Origin: a virus
Reading direction: 5' to 3' (one strand)
Virus record (IMG/VR): IMGVR_UViG_3300020204_000283
Coordinates: 1 to 28,539 of that record
DNA: 28,539 bases
The notes under the pieces are model-generated. The model had not been told where the DNA came from and ran no database searches. It saw only the letters and a program-made list of their open reading frames with translations. Below are positions 6,970-14,258 of the stretch, in pieces. Made by a program: the position numbers and the translations under genes. Position 1 is the first letter of the stretch; the number at the start of each line of letters is the position of its first letter.

Positions 6970-7205
6970 AAGTAGAGCAGCTTATTCAACAAGAGATGAA
7001 TAGAATATCAGATGAGCTCATAGACACATCAATTAAGCAGAGACAAAAGAATCGTTTATGGAGACTGTGGGCTAAAGCATTAGGTGAGAAAGCCTCTGAG
7101 TGTGATAGAGAGTCAGACAAGGTTACAGTTATCCGTACCATAGTGATTGGCGTTAACTTCATCACATGTCTATTCATTATTGCAGGCATTATAAGGCATT
7201 GGTAG
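6966..7205 (+). CDS. Small C-terminal membrane protein (79 aa)
   Basis: The ATG at 6966 overlaps the ligase stop in an ATGA junction. Residues 1-52 are charged and helical. Residues about 56-76 form one transmembrane helix (T-I-V-I-G-V-N-F-I-T-C-L-F-I-I-A-G-I-I), followed by R-H-W. The layout is that of a tail-anchored protein with a cytosolic helical domain. It could tether replication components to the membrane, but there is no direct evidence for that. Confidence 0.7.
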   Translation: MKVEQLIQQEMNRISDELIDTSIKQRQKNRLWRLWAKALGEKASECDRESDKVTVIRTIVIGVNFITCLFIIAGIIRHW

Positions 7206-7213
7206 CATAAATA
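7206..7213 (+). promoter_or_regulatory. Possible weak late promoter (CATAAATA)
   Basis: CATAAATA differs at one position from the T4 late box TATAAATA and lies 35 bases before GTG 7241, directly after a stop codon. It lacks the final A shared by the four better late boxes in this window, so it may be chance. Confidence 0.3.
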
Positions 7214-7240
7214 CTTAATTGCAACGTTAAGGAGCGCATC

Positions 7241-7594
7241 GTGAAGTATTTAGCGCTTTTATTATTATCGTTATCAGTTCAGGCAGCAGATCTTCCAAAA
7301 GAGTTGTATATGCCTAATGATGATAATGGGTTTGTAGTAGTAACAACTGAAGAGTGTAAAATTGATGAAGCAAAAAAAGAATATCTATATCGAGCTTATG
7401 CAACAGAAAACGATGGTACTATGCATGAAGGTTGCTGGAATGATCCAGACCTCCACAGTAAGCATCGTGACATTCCTGTATTTAATCTTACTTTTGGCCC
7501 AGGTCTAGTTGTTACCTATAAACAACACCTATTCTCGTCAGAAAAGAAAAGATGGGAAGTTGCTCCATCTATCGAGGTTAAACCACAATTATAA
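7241..7594 (+). CDS. Secreted small protein (117 aa)
   Basis: GTG 7241 follows AAGGAG at 7229-7234. The first 15 residues are a short signal peptide (M-K-Y-L-A-L-L-L-L-S-L-S-V-Q-A) with Ala-x-Ala-type cleavage expected after Ala15 or Ala16. The mature protein of about 100 residues has two Cys (T-E-E-C-K, E-G-C-W), enough for one disulfide, and is beta-rich at its end. I do not recognise a family. It sits between the ligase operon and the polymerase promoter and may have its own promoter. Periplasmic location suggests action on the host envelope. Confidence 0.7.
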   Translation: MKYLALLLLSLSVQAADLPKELYMPNDDNGFVVVTTEECKIDEAKKEYLYRAYATENDGTMHEGCWNDPDLHSKHRDIPVFNLTFGPGLVVTYKQHLFSSEKKRWEVAPSIEVKPQL

Positions 7595-7595
7595 G

Positions 7596-7624
7596 TGTAC
7601 TTTAAATATCTTTAATGGTATAAT
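7596..7624 (+). promoter_or_regulatory. Early promoter of the DNA polymerase gene
   Basis: TGTACTTTAA begins at 7596 and TATAAT lies at 7619-7624, the same 23-base offset as the promoter at 4940. TGG before TATAAT makes an extended -10. With standard spacing, transcription starts at 7631, exactly the A of the polymerase ATG, so the mRNA would have no leader. Confidence 0.75.
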
Positions 7625-7630
7625 TATATC

Positions 7631-10123
7631 ATGAGTAGATTCTATACAAACGTTGTCAAATACGGCAACCAGTTATTTTTGCGTTACGTTAATAATGGTC
7701 AGGCATTCAAAAGTAAAGTACCATTTCAACCTACATTATTTCAAGCTAGTAACACTGCCGATCAATCATCTATTTGGAAAACACTGGATGGTATTCCTGT
7801 CGTGCCTAAAAAGTTTGAGTCTATCAAAGCAGCCACTGAATATATAGACTTATACAAGGACGTAGAAGGTAAAGAGTTCTTTGGTAATACACAGTTTCAA
7901 TATCAATACATCACAGAGACTTATCCTAAGACCATAAACTGGGACAAAGACCTGATTAAGTTGTACTCGATCGACATCGAGACAGCAACAGAAGATGGGT
8001 TTCCTAGCATCAAAGAAGCAAACGAAGAAGTATTGCTTATCACCATCAAGGATAATAATCATAAGCAGATAGTGACCATCGGCTCTCGTCCGTACATGAC
8101 AGACCGAAAAGATGTTAAGTTCATGCATTGTAAAGACGAAGCAGACTTACTCAAAACCTTTGTAGTGTTTTGGTCTAATAATTATCCTGACGTGATCACA
8201 GGTTGGAACATCAACTCATTCGATATCCCATACTTAGTCAATAGGATACGCTTAGTAATAGGTGATGAGTATGTCAAACGACTATCACCATGGGGTGTTG
8301 TCAACGAGAAGTCTGCTTATGTTGGCAAAGGTGAGACAATACAATCATACTCGATCTTAGGCATATCAATCCTCGATTACTTAGACTTATACAAAAAGTT
8401 TACATACACGAACCAAGAATCATACAAGCTTGACTACATAGCACACATCGAGCTTGGTAAAAAGAAGCTTGAGAATCCTGAAGATAACTTCAAAGACTTC
8501 TATACAAATCATTGGAAGACGTTTGTCGATTACAACATCCATGATACCGAACTCGTAGACGAGCTAGAAGACAAGATGAAACTCATTGAGCTTGTGTTTA
8601 CCCTAGCATATAGCTCTAAGATCAACTATGAAGATGTATTCTCTCCTGTTCGTATGTGGGACATGATCATCTTTAACTATCTACATGAACGACGTATAGC
8701 CATACCACTTAAAGAAGAGTCTACAAAGTCTGCTGAGTTTGAAGGCGCATATGTTAAGGAACCACTTGTTGGTCCACATAGATGGGTTGCATCGTTCGAC
8801 TTGAACTCACTGTATCCACACCTTATCATGCAGTATAACATGAGTCCTGAAACAATCACTGACAAGAGGTTGAACATTAATGTGGATAAACTCTTAGCAC
8901 ATGAACCTATAGAAGTCCCAGTCGGACTGTCTACATCTGCTAATGGTTGGTGTTATACTAAAGACGAGAAAGGTTTCCTTCCAGCATTGATGGAAGAGAT
9001 GTACAACAATCGTTCTAAGTTTAAGAAACAAATGTTAAAAGCAGAACAAGAATACGAACATAATAAAGATCCTCAGCTTGTCAAAGATATATCTAAGCTT
9101 AAGAACCTACAGATGGCAATGAAGATCGCATTGAACTCAGCTTATGGTGCTATCGGTAATAAATACTTCCGTTATTACGACTTACGTATAGCTGAAGGTA
9201 TCACCATATCTGGTCAGCTATCCATTAGATGGATGGCAAACAAGCTTAACGACTTCATGAATAAGACCATGAAGACTGATAACAAAGACTATGTCATAGC
9301 TATCGATACCGATTCAATATACTTATCTCTCGAAGATCTTGTAGAAAAGGTATGTGTAGACAAGACTACTGAAGAGAAGGTGGCATTCATGGATAAGACA
9401 TGTGAACGTGTCATCCAACCATTCATCGATGGTGGTTATCAAGAACTTACAACATACATGAATGCATACTCACAAAAGATGCAGATGAAACGCGAAGTGC
9501 TTGCAGATAAAGCCATATGGATCGGCAAGAAAAGATATGTGTTAAACGTACATAATTCCGAAGGAGTACAATATGCGAAACCTAAGATTAAAGTTATGGG
9601 CCTTGAAATGGTTAAATCGTCGACACCTGCTGTTGTCCGCTCGAAACTCAAGGATGCATTGGAGGTCATCTTGCATCAGGACCAAAGTGCACTTCAGACA
9701 TTCGTCCAAGAATTCAAGAAAAAATTCTCCACGCTCTCTGTCTCTGATGTCGCATTTCCTCGATCGATTTCTGGATTAAAAGAATACAATACTGCTCAAT
9801 CGATCTACAAGAAAGGTACACCTATTCAAGTTCGAGGCGCTCTACTGTTTAACTACTATCTAAAACAAAAAGGTTTGACTAAGAAGTATGAGCCAATTAC
9901 GAATGGTGGTAAGATCAAGTTTGTTTACTTACGAACACCAAATCCAATAAACGAAAACGTCATAGCATTTAACTCTGTGTTACCTAAAGAGTTTGGATTA
10001 GATGACTACATAGATTATGATACACAGTTCGAGAAAGTATTCCTTGACGCATTGGAAAACGTCATCGAACCGTTAGGATGGCATGCTGAAGAGAAAGCTT
10101 CTCTTGAGTCTTTCTTTGGTTAG
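7631..10123 (+). CDS. 43: Family B DNA polymerase with 3'-5' exonuclease (T4 gp43-like)
   Basis: This 830-residue protein is the replicative polymerase. The exonuclease domain carries Exo I S-I-D-I-E-T (Asp115, Glu117), Exo II G-W-N-I-N-S-F-D-I-P near 192-201 and Exo III Y-N-I-H-D-T-E near 301-307. The polymerase domain carries motif A F-D-L-N-S-L-Y-P (Asp390), motif B K-I-A-L-N-S-A-Y-G near 498-506 and motif C I-D-T-D-S (Asp559, Asp561). All metal ligands are present, so both activities should be intact. T4 gp43 has 898 residues; the shortening is spread out and no domain is missing. There is no ribosome binding site, and the promoter places the transcript start on the ATG. The 3' end overlaps the start of a lipoprotein gene by 41 bases. 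Confidence 0.97.
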   Translation: MSRFYTNVVKYGNQLFLRYVNNGQAFKSKVPFQPTLFQASNTADQSSIWKTLDGIPVVPKKFESIKAATEYIDLYKDVEGKEFFGNTQFQYQYITETYPKTINWDKDLIKLYSIDIETATEDGFPSIKEANEEVLLITIKDNNHKQIVTIGSRPYMTDRKDVKFMHCKDEADLLKTFVVFWSNNYPDVITGWNINSFDIPYLVNRIRLVIGDEYVKRLSPWGVVNEKSAYVGKGETIQSYSILGISILDYLDLYKKFTYTNQESYKLDYIAHIELGKKKLENPEDNFKDFYTNHWKTFVDYNIHDTELVDELEDKMKLIELVFTLAYSSKINYEDVFSPVRMWDMIIFNYLHERRIAIPLKEESTKSAEFEGAYVKEPLVGPHRWVASFDLNSLYPHLIMQYNMSPETITDKRLNINVDKLLAHEPIEVPVGLSTSANGWCYTKDEKGFLPALMEEMYNNRSKFKKQMLKAEQEYEHNKDPQLVKDISKLKNLQMAMKIALNSAYGAIGNKYFRYYDLRIAEGITISGQLSIRWMANKLNDFMNKTMKTDNKDYVIAIDTDSIYLSLEDLVEKVCVDKTTEEKVAFMDKTCERVIQPFIDGGYQELTTYMNAYSQKMQMKREVLADKAIWIGKKRYVLNVHNSEGVQYAKPKIKVMGLEMVKSSTPAVVRSKLKDALEVILHQDQSALQTFVQEFKKKFSTLSVSDVAFPRSISGLKEYNTAQSIYKKGTPIQVRGALLFNYYLKQKGLTKKYEPITNGGKIKFVYLRTPNPINENVIAFNSVLPKEFGLDDYIDYDTQFEKVFLDALENVIEPLGWHAEEKASLESFFG

Positions 10124-10499
10124 TATACAAGGCTGTGCTATCTTAGGAGTCGGTGGTGCATATCAAACTATTGATAATGTATCTACTGGTGTAAACGTAG
10201 TATCGTATGGCGCTACAGGAAAAGGATTATCAGATCATGCTGCATCTACTATCACAGGCAAAGATTGCCAAATGTTTAACGTATTACAACATAAAAATAT
10301 TTGTAGGATAAGGAAAACTTATGAAGTGCGACATCTGCAAGAAGGAAATAAACAGCAGTTGCAAGTGGAAACCTTGCCAACTATTAAAGTACCTAAAGAA
10401 AGGAAAAAACTAAATGTCACAAGATTGGGTAAAAGACATGAACGACATGCACGCAAAGTTCGGTGTGCGAGAAGTCGTGTCAAAAATGGATGCAAATAA
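10083..10499 (+). CDS. Predicted lipoprotein overlapping the polymerase 3' end
   Basis: ATG 10083 opens a lipoprotein signal: M-L-K-R-K, hydrophobic residues 6-14, then S-I-Q-G-C with Cys18 as lipidation site. Residues 19-78 are Gly/Thr/Val-rich and carry G-K-D-C and N-I-C-R, a pattern I recall from small bacterial and phage lipoproteins of about 80 residues. The frame stays open to 10499, 138 residues in all. Its last 60 residues become very basic and overlap two better-supported genes (10321-10413 and the start of the 10414 gene), so the functional end may be near 10310-10320 and the rest a read-through or an assembly frameshift. It lies where T4 keeps imm, between genes 43 and 42. Confidence 0.6.
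   Translation: MLKRKLLLSLSLVSIQGCAILGVGGAYQTIDNVSTGVNVVSYGATGKGLSDHAASTITGKDCQMFNVLQHKNICRIRKTYEVRHLQEGNKQQLQVETLPTIKVPKERKKLNVTRLGKRHERHARKVRCARSRVKNGCK
10321..10413 (+). CDS. 30-residue Cys-rich peptide, possible zinc knuckle
   Basis: ATG 10321 follows AAGGAAAA at 10310-10317, and TAA 10411-10413 directly abuts the ATG of the next gene. The peptide starts M-K-C-D-I-C-K-K-E-I and has Cys at 3, 6, 14 and 19 with six Lys in its second half. A CxxC followed by two more Cys could bind one zinc ion. It overlaps the extended C-terminal frame of the lipoprotein. The ribosome binding site and perfect abutment favour a real gene; the length keeps confidence moderate. Confidence 0.5.
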   Translation: MKCDICKKEINSSCKWKPCQLLKYLKKGKN

Positions 10500-10815
10500 A
10501 CTATTGGACTTCTTACAGTTTCGTATAGGTTGTTTACAAGAAGAACTAGACGAACTCAAAGCGGCAAAGAATGGTGATGATGCAGTCGATGCATTGATCG
10601 ACCTATCTGTGTTTGCTATCGGTACATTAGATCTATTTGGTATCGATGCACACATGGCATGGGACCGAGTATATAAATCTAACATTACCAAGGAAGTTGG
10701 TATCAAGGAAGGTCGACCAAACCCACTAGGTTTGCCTGATCTTATCAAGCCTGAAGGATGGACAGCACCAACTCATAAAAATAACACAGGAGCATTCGAC
10801 AAGATTTATGACTAA
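10414..10815 (+). CDS. MazG-like nucleotide pyrophosphohydrolase
   Basis: This 133-residue protein has the helical MazG-type core: L-Q-E-E-L-D-E-L-K near residues 41-49 supplies the E-E-x-x-E/D metal site, and D-A-V-D-A-L-I-D-L-S-V-F-A-I-G-T near 57-72 supplies the second helix with acidic ligands. The C-terminal half (G-R-P-N-P-L-G-L-P-D-L-I-K-P) is typical of a phage subfamily that I recall being labelled MazG-like or phosphoribosyl-ATP pyrophosphohydrolase-like. It would hydrolyse a nucleoside triphosphate to the monophosphate. Beside gp42 and dCMP deaminase, a dNTP such as dCTP or dUTP (the role of T4 gp56) is attractive but unproven. GAAAGGAAAA before the start is a good ribosome binding site. 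Confidence 0.75.
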   Translation: MSQDWVKDMNDMHAKFGVREVVSKMDANKLLDFLQFRIGCLQEELDELKAAKNGDDAVDALIDLSVFAIGTLDLFGIDAHMAWDRVYKSNITKEVGIKEGRPNPLGLPDLIKPEGWTAPTHKNNTGAFDKIYD

Positions 10816-11401
10816 AGATAAGTATAATCAAATGTTACAATTTGCACAGATGCTTGCATCTGGTCCATGTAAAGTGTATAAAAAAGATGTGCATGAAGAT
10901 ATCTCAAAGATGGCTAAAGCTATCTATGAAAGTGATTATCAACAAAGCAAAAGACCACGTACATATGAAGAAGTATACGATGACTGTAAACATATAGTCA
11001 TAGAATATGCTTTAGCTGAACGCTTAAAAGGTATGAGAAATCCTAAAGAATTTGATAAGACTGATGCTGATTCTTATTATTGGGATGTGCTAGTAGAATT
11101 TATCATAGCAAATATACTATTTGAATGTAAGAGGCATAAAGAAAATGGTGGTGAAATGTTTTCATACTCAAATAAAGGTATGGAAACATTCTTTAAACAT
11201 AAAGATAAATTAGATTACGTGGTTACTGCGCGTGTGAATGATTTTGAAGATTATTATCTAGTAAATTTTACTTATATAATGGATGCTCCATCGTTTAAAA
11301 AATACTGGGAACCTAGTAAATATAAACCATTATGGGAATCTATGTATAATAACTTTAACAGCCTCAGGGAAAAAGCTTGTGTAAAAATAAATTTACTTTA
11401 A
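10808..11401 (+). CDS. Hypothetical protein (197 aa)
   Basis: The ATG at 10808 lies eight bases inside the previous gene, so the two are coupled. The 197-residue product is soluble and mixed alpha-beta, rich in Lys, Tyr and Asp. It contains Y-D-D-C-K-H-I-V-I-E-Y-A-L-A-E-R-L near residue 60 and a Phe/Tyr-rich second half. I recognise no family. Its end forms part of the next promoter: the -35 element begins ten bases before the stop codon ends. Confidence 0.65.
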   Translation: MTKDKYNQMLQFAQMLASGPCKVYKKDVHEDISKMAKAIYESDYQQSKRPRTYEEVYDDCKHIVIEYALAERLKGMRNPKEFDKTDADSYYWDVLVEFIIANILFECKRHKENGGEMFSYSNKGMETFFKHKDKLDYVVTARVNDFEDYYLVNFTYIMDAPSFKKYWEPSKYKPLWESMYNNFNSLREKACVKINLL

Positions 11402-11420
11402 TTATTAAATGTGGTATTAT
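11392..11420 (+). promoter_or_regulatory. Early promoter upstream of the nucleotide-modification genes
   Basis: TTTACTTTAA begins at 11392 and TATTAT lies at 11415-11420, again 23 bases apart, with TGG before the -10. It matches the polymerase promoter at eight or nine of the ten upstream positions. The transcript would start near 11427 and reach ATG 11446 with GGGAG in between. It overlaps the end of the previous gene. Confidence 0.65.
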
Positions 11421-11445
11421 ACTACTATAACATGGGAGTTATATT

Positions 11446-11793
11446 ATGAAACAATATTCAAGACCGTCAGCAAACATCTTATTAGAAGCCGCTGATATCC
11501 AAGAACGAAAAGGCAATGATTACAACAATGCCAATTCTCGAGTACAACAAGCAGATTATTATGAACACGGTGTCTGGACTATCCTTGACATCATGAAAGC
11601 AAAGTATCTCCGCATGGTCTCAGTGTTAGAAGCACAAGAGGCTGGAGGTATACCTAACTTTGAATCGGTCGAAGACTCAGCTCTTGACATGATCAACTAT
11701 GCATCGTTCTTAGTTGCGTACTGTCGTCATCAAGTCCCTGGTCAAGATCCTAATCGAGACATCTTTAACAAACCTAAGAAGGTGACAAAATGA
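11446..11793 (+). CDS. DUF1599-like (nucleotide modification associated) protein
   Basis: This 115-residue helical protein reads K-G-N-D-Y-N-N near 23-29, then W-T-I-L-D-I-M-K-A-K-Y-L-R-M near 43-56 and V-E-D-S-A-L-D-M-I-N-Y-A-S-F near 76-89. That order resembles the DUF1599 family, proposed by others to be associated with modified nucleotides (Nmad1) and built on an all-alpha NTP-pyrophosphatase-like scaffold with Asp/Glu ligands. The gene sits immediately upstream of gp42 with a four-base overlap and behind its own early promoter, so a role in making or guarding modified cytosine nucleotides is a reasonable inference. The family assignment is from memory of motifs. Confidence 0.6.
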   Translation: MKQYSRPSANILLEAADIQERKGNDYNNANSRVQQADYYEHGVWTILDIMKAKYLRMVSVLEAQEAGGIPNFESVEDSALDMINYASFLVAYCRHQVPGQDPNRDIFNKPKKVTK

Positions 11794-12485
11794 GTACAGT
11801 CTATGGTGTAAGTAATATCCGAAACATCTTTACCGAGAAGCTAAAGATGGGTGACTTCGTCATCGACAAGACTGGTGTTAAGACTATCGAGATCATGAAT
11901 GCAGCCTTCTTTGCAAATGCGCCGACTATATTTGGTACAGTCAACGAAGACTATGTTAAGCGTGAACTCGAATGGTATAACTCTAAGTCACGCAATGTGA
12001 ATGATATTCCAGGTGGAGCACCAGAGATATGGAAAATGGTATCATCAACAAAAGGTCGCATCAACTCTAACTATGGTTGGTGTATATACTCGTTTGAGAA
12101 TGGCGATCAATTTACTAAAGTAGTCGACGAACTTACAAATAATCCAGACTCTCGTAGAGCGGTCATGATCTATACAAGACCATCTATGCATTATGACTAT
12201 AACACTGACGGTATGTCTGACTTCATATGTACTAACACTGTACAATACATGATTAGAAATAATAAACTTCATTCTATGGTTTACATGAGATCTAACGATG
12301 CGGTGTTTGGCTATAAGAATGATTATGCATGGCAAAAGCATGTGTTACTAGAAGTATGGGAATACTTAAGACATGCACACAGTAAGTTTGATGACTTGCA
12401 ACTAGGTGATATCTATTGGAACGTAGCATCACTTCATATATACGAAAGGCACTTTAAGTTTATAAATGACCCTGCAGCCAACTAA
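11790..12485 (+). CDS. 42: dCMP hydroxymethylase (T4 gp42-like)
   Basis: This 231-residue enzyme is predicted to transfer a hydroxymethyl group from methylene-tetrahydrofolate to dCMP, making 5-hydroxymethyl-dCMP for DNA synthesis. Similarity to T4 gp42 runs over the whole length, including D-K-T-G-V-K-T-I-E-I, R-E-L-E-W-Y, I-N-S-N-Y-G-W, N-P-D-S-R-R and I-Y-T-R-P-S-M. The catalytic Cys is Cys147 in I-C-T-N-T-V-Q-Y. The position that is Asn in thymidylate synthases is Asp178 in Y-K-N-D-Y-A-W, as in T4 gp42 (Cys148 and Asp179), which favours dCMP over dUMP. It lies in T4 order between the polymerase and uvsX. A label of thymidylate synthase would be too general. Confidence 0.9.
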   Translation: MSTVYGVSNIRNIFTEKLKMGDFVIDKTGVKTIEIMNAAFFANAPTIFGTVNEDYVKRELEWYNSKSRNVNDIPGGAPEIWKMVSSTKGRINSNYGWCIYSFENGDQFTKVVDELTNNPDSRRAVMIYTRPSMHYDYNTDGMSDFICTNTVQYMIRNNKLHSMVYMRSNDAVFGYKNDYAWQKHVLLEVWEYLRHAHSKFDDLQLGDIYWNVASLHIYERHFKFINDPAAN

Positions 12486-12945
12486 GTGGAAAGATGTCGG
12501 TAAATGGTATAAGAGATACCTCAAGTTAGCTAAAGAGGTATCGACATGGTCTAAAGATCCTAGCACCCAAGTTGGTGCTGTCGTCGTTGGATCTAAAGGA
12601 CAGATATTGTCACAAGGATACAATGGGTTTCCACGTAATATAGCCGATACGCCCAGACGATTAAAAGACAGAAAAGTTAAGTTGTCACTCGTAGTGCATG
12701 CTGAGATGAACGCTATATATAATGCAACATACTCCGGAGTATCATTAGACGGTGCGACCATGTTTATCTATGGTTTACCAGCATGCTCTGAGTGTGCTAA
12801 GGGTATCATTCAAGTCGGGATAAGTAAAGTGGTAGTATCAAAACAATGTATAGAATCTCGCCCGCATTGGAACGAATCATGGAAAAGTTCTAAGGCCATG
12901 TTCGATGAGGCTGGAGTTAAAATTTTTGTAATCGATGAGGAGTAA
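12466..12945 (+). CDS. cd: Deoxycytidylate (dCMP) deaminase
   Basis: This 159-residue protein has the zinc site of cytidine/deoxycytidylate deaminases: H-A-E at 78-80 (His78 ligand, Glu80 catalytic) and P-A-C-S-E-C at 105-110 (Cys107 and Cys110 ligands). The preceding D-P-S-T-Q-V-G-A-V-V and G-Y-N-G-F-P boxes are family hallmarks. It converts dCMP to dUMP and thereby feeds dTMP synthesis. The gene overlaps gp42 by 20 bases; both enzymes use dCMP, so this pair splits the pool between dTTP and hydroxymethyl-dCTP. It lacks the extra zinc-binding insert of longer forms. Its ribosome binding site is weak, consistent with coupling. Confidence 0.93.
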   Translation: MTLQPTKWKDVGKWYKRYLKLAKEVSTWSKDPSTQVGAVVVGSKGQILSQGYNGFPRNIADTPRRLKDRKVKLSLVVHAEMNAIYNATYSGVSLDGATMFIYGLPACSECAKGIIQVGISKVVVSKQCIESRPHWNESWKSSKAMFDEAGVKIFVIDEE

Positions 12946-12947
12946 TC

Positions 12948-13169
12948 ATGGCACAACCAGGTAATAAAGCAAGAGTTCATCCAAGCAGAAGATATAATAA
13001 CCCAATGGTATATAAATCAGGCAAACCTAGATTACGACCATTGAACGTAAAACAATTAGCAGACTTATTAGATAAGACACAGCGAAACAAAGATAAACAA
13101 AAGATAGTTAGAGAGATGCGTCGTAAAGGTTTAATTCACATCAAAAAATATCATCCGGAAATTTTATAA
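12948..13169 (+). CDS. Small very basic phage protein (73 aa)
   Basis: GAGGAGT at 12938-12944 precedes ATG 12948. The 73-residue protein is strongly basic: P-S-R-R-Y-N-N-P-M-V-Y-K-S-G-K-P-R-L-R-P in the first half, then L-N-V-K-Q-L-A-D-L-L and a Lys/Arg-rich helix. I recall similar small proteins near uvsX in other marine T4-like phages. In T4 this location holds the beta-glucosyltransferase gene; this protein is far too small and unrelated. Nucleic-acid binding is likely from charge alone. Confidence 0.7.
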   Translation: MAQPGNKARVHPSRRYNNPMVYKSGKPRLRPLNVKQLADLLDKTQRNKDKQKIVREMRRKGLIHIKKYHPEIL

Positions 13170-13178
13170 GGAAAACAC

Positions 13179-14258
13179 ATGGGACTATTAGAAAAATTAA
13201 AAGGTAACTCAACGATCAAAGACACAGCTATCTTAGCTCAGTCCAAGTTCTTTACAAAGAAGGACATGATCCCAACATCCATTCCAGCAATCAACATTGC
13301 ATTGAGTGGTAAACTTGACGGCGGTTTAACACCAGGTCTAACGATGTGGGCAGGTCCATCAAAACACTTCAAGACAGCGTTCAGTTTATTGATGGCCAAG
13401 TCTTATATGGATAAGTATCCAGAATCTGTATTATTATTCTATGATTCAGAGTTTGGTACACCACAGTCTTACTTCCAATCCTTTAGTATCGACCAAGAAC
13501 GAGTGCTTCATACTCCTGTCACAGACGTAGAACAACTTAAGTTCGATATCATGAAGCAGATCGAAGGCATCGAGCGTGATGACAAGATCATGATCATCAT
13601 AGACTCTATCGGTAACCTTGCATCTAAGAAGGAAGTTGAAGATACCCTCGAAGGTAAGTCTGTCGCAGATATGTCAAGAGCAAAACAAATCAAATCATTA
13701 TTCCGTATGGTCACACCACACCTTACGCTTAAGGATATCCCAATGGTCGTAGTTAACCACACTTACATGACCATGGAGATGTACTCTAAGCCTGTAGTTG
13801 GTGGTGGTACTGGTTCATACTATTCAGCTGATAACATCTACATCCTTGGTCGTCAACAAGAGAAGGATGGTACTGAGTTATCTGGTTATAACTTTATTAT
13901 CAACGTGGAGAAATCAAGATATGTCAGAGAAAAATCTAAGATACCTGTTACTGTTCATTTTAATGGTGGTATTAGCAAGTGGAGTGGGTTGCTTGATATT
14001 GCTTTGGAAACTGGTCATGTGGTTAAGCCATCTGTTGGTTGGTTTGCTAGGGTAAACACAGAGACTGGCGAGATCGGTGAGAAGTTTAGGATCAAAGATA
14101 CCGATACCAAAGAGTTTTGGATGCCAATACTTATGGACAAATCTTTCCAAGATGCAGTCAAAAACAAGTACCAAGTCGCGCATGGTTCTATCATCAAAGA
14201 TGAAGACATCATGGATGAGTTAGAATCAATCGAGGACATCGATGCTACACAAGATTAA
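13179..14258 (+). CDS. uvsX: UvsX RecA-like recombinase
   Basis: This 359-residue ATPase forms filaments on single-stranded DNA and drives strand exchange for recombination-dependent replication. Walker A is G-P-S-K-H-F-K-T (59-66), close to the T4 UvsX form G-P-S-K-S-F-K-S rather than bacterial RecA. Walker B is I-M-I-I-I-D-S-I near 136-143. V-V-V-N-H-T-Y near 191-197 and G-G-G-T-G-S-Y-Y near 207-214 are the following family boxes. The acidic C-terminal tail (E-S-I-E-D-I-D-A-T) is also typical. Start ATG 13179 has AAGGAAAA at 13169-13176. It lies directly upstream of the gene-40-position frame and gp41, as in T4. Confidence 0.95.
   Translation: MGLLEKLKGNSTIKDTAILAQSKFFTKKDMIPTSIPAINIALSGKLDGGLTPGLTMWAGPSKHFKTAFSLLMAKSYMDKYPESVLLFYDSEFGTPQSYFQSFSIDQERVLHTPVTDVEQLKFDIMKQIEGIERDDKIMIIIDSIGNLASKKEVEDTLEGKSVADMSRAKQIKSLFRMVTPHLTLKDIPMVVVNHTYMTMEMYSKPVVGGGTGSYYSADNIYILGRQQEKDGTELSGYNFIINVEKSRYVREKSKIPVTVHFNGGISKWSGLLDIALETGHVVKPSVGWFARVNTETGEIGEKFRIKDTDTKEFWMPILMDKSFQDAVKNKYQVAHGSIIKDEDIMDELESIEDIDATQD

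Noticed and set aside
6579-6992. 137-residue minus-strand frame opposite the ligase gene
   Set aside because: It lies wholly opposite a clear DNA ligase, is rich in Ser/Leu as expected from the reverse of an acidic coding strand, and has no promoter or ribosome site. The same holds for all other minus-strand frames.
11790-12485. Thymidylate synthase (thyA) label for this gene
   Set aside because: Asp178 stands where thymidylate synthases have Asn, and the text follows T4 gp42 over the full length, so dCMP hydroxymethylase is the better call.
12948-13169. Beta-glucosyltransferase in its T4 position
   Set aside because: The gene there encodes only 73 very basic residues with no glycosyltransferase features.
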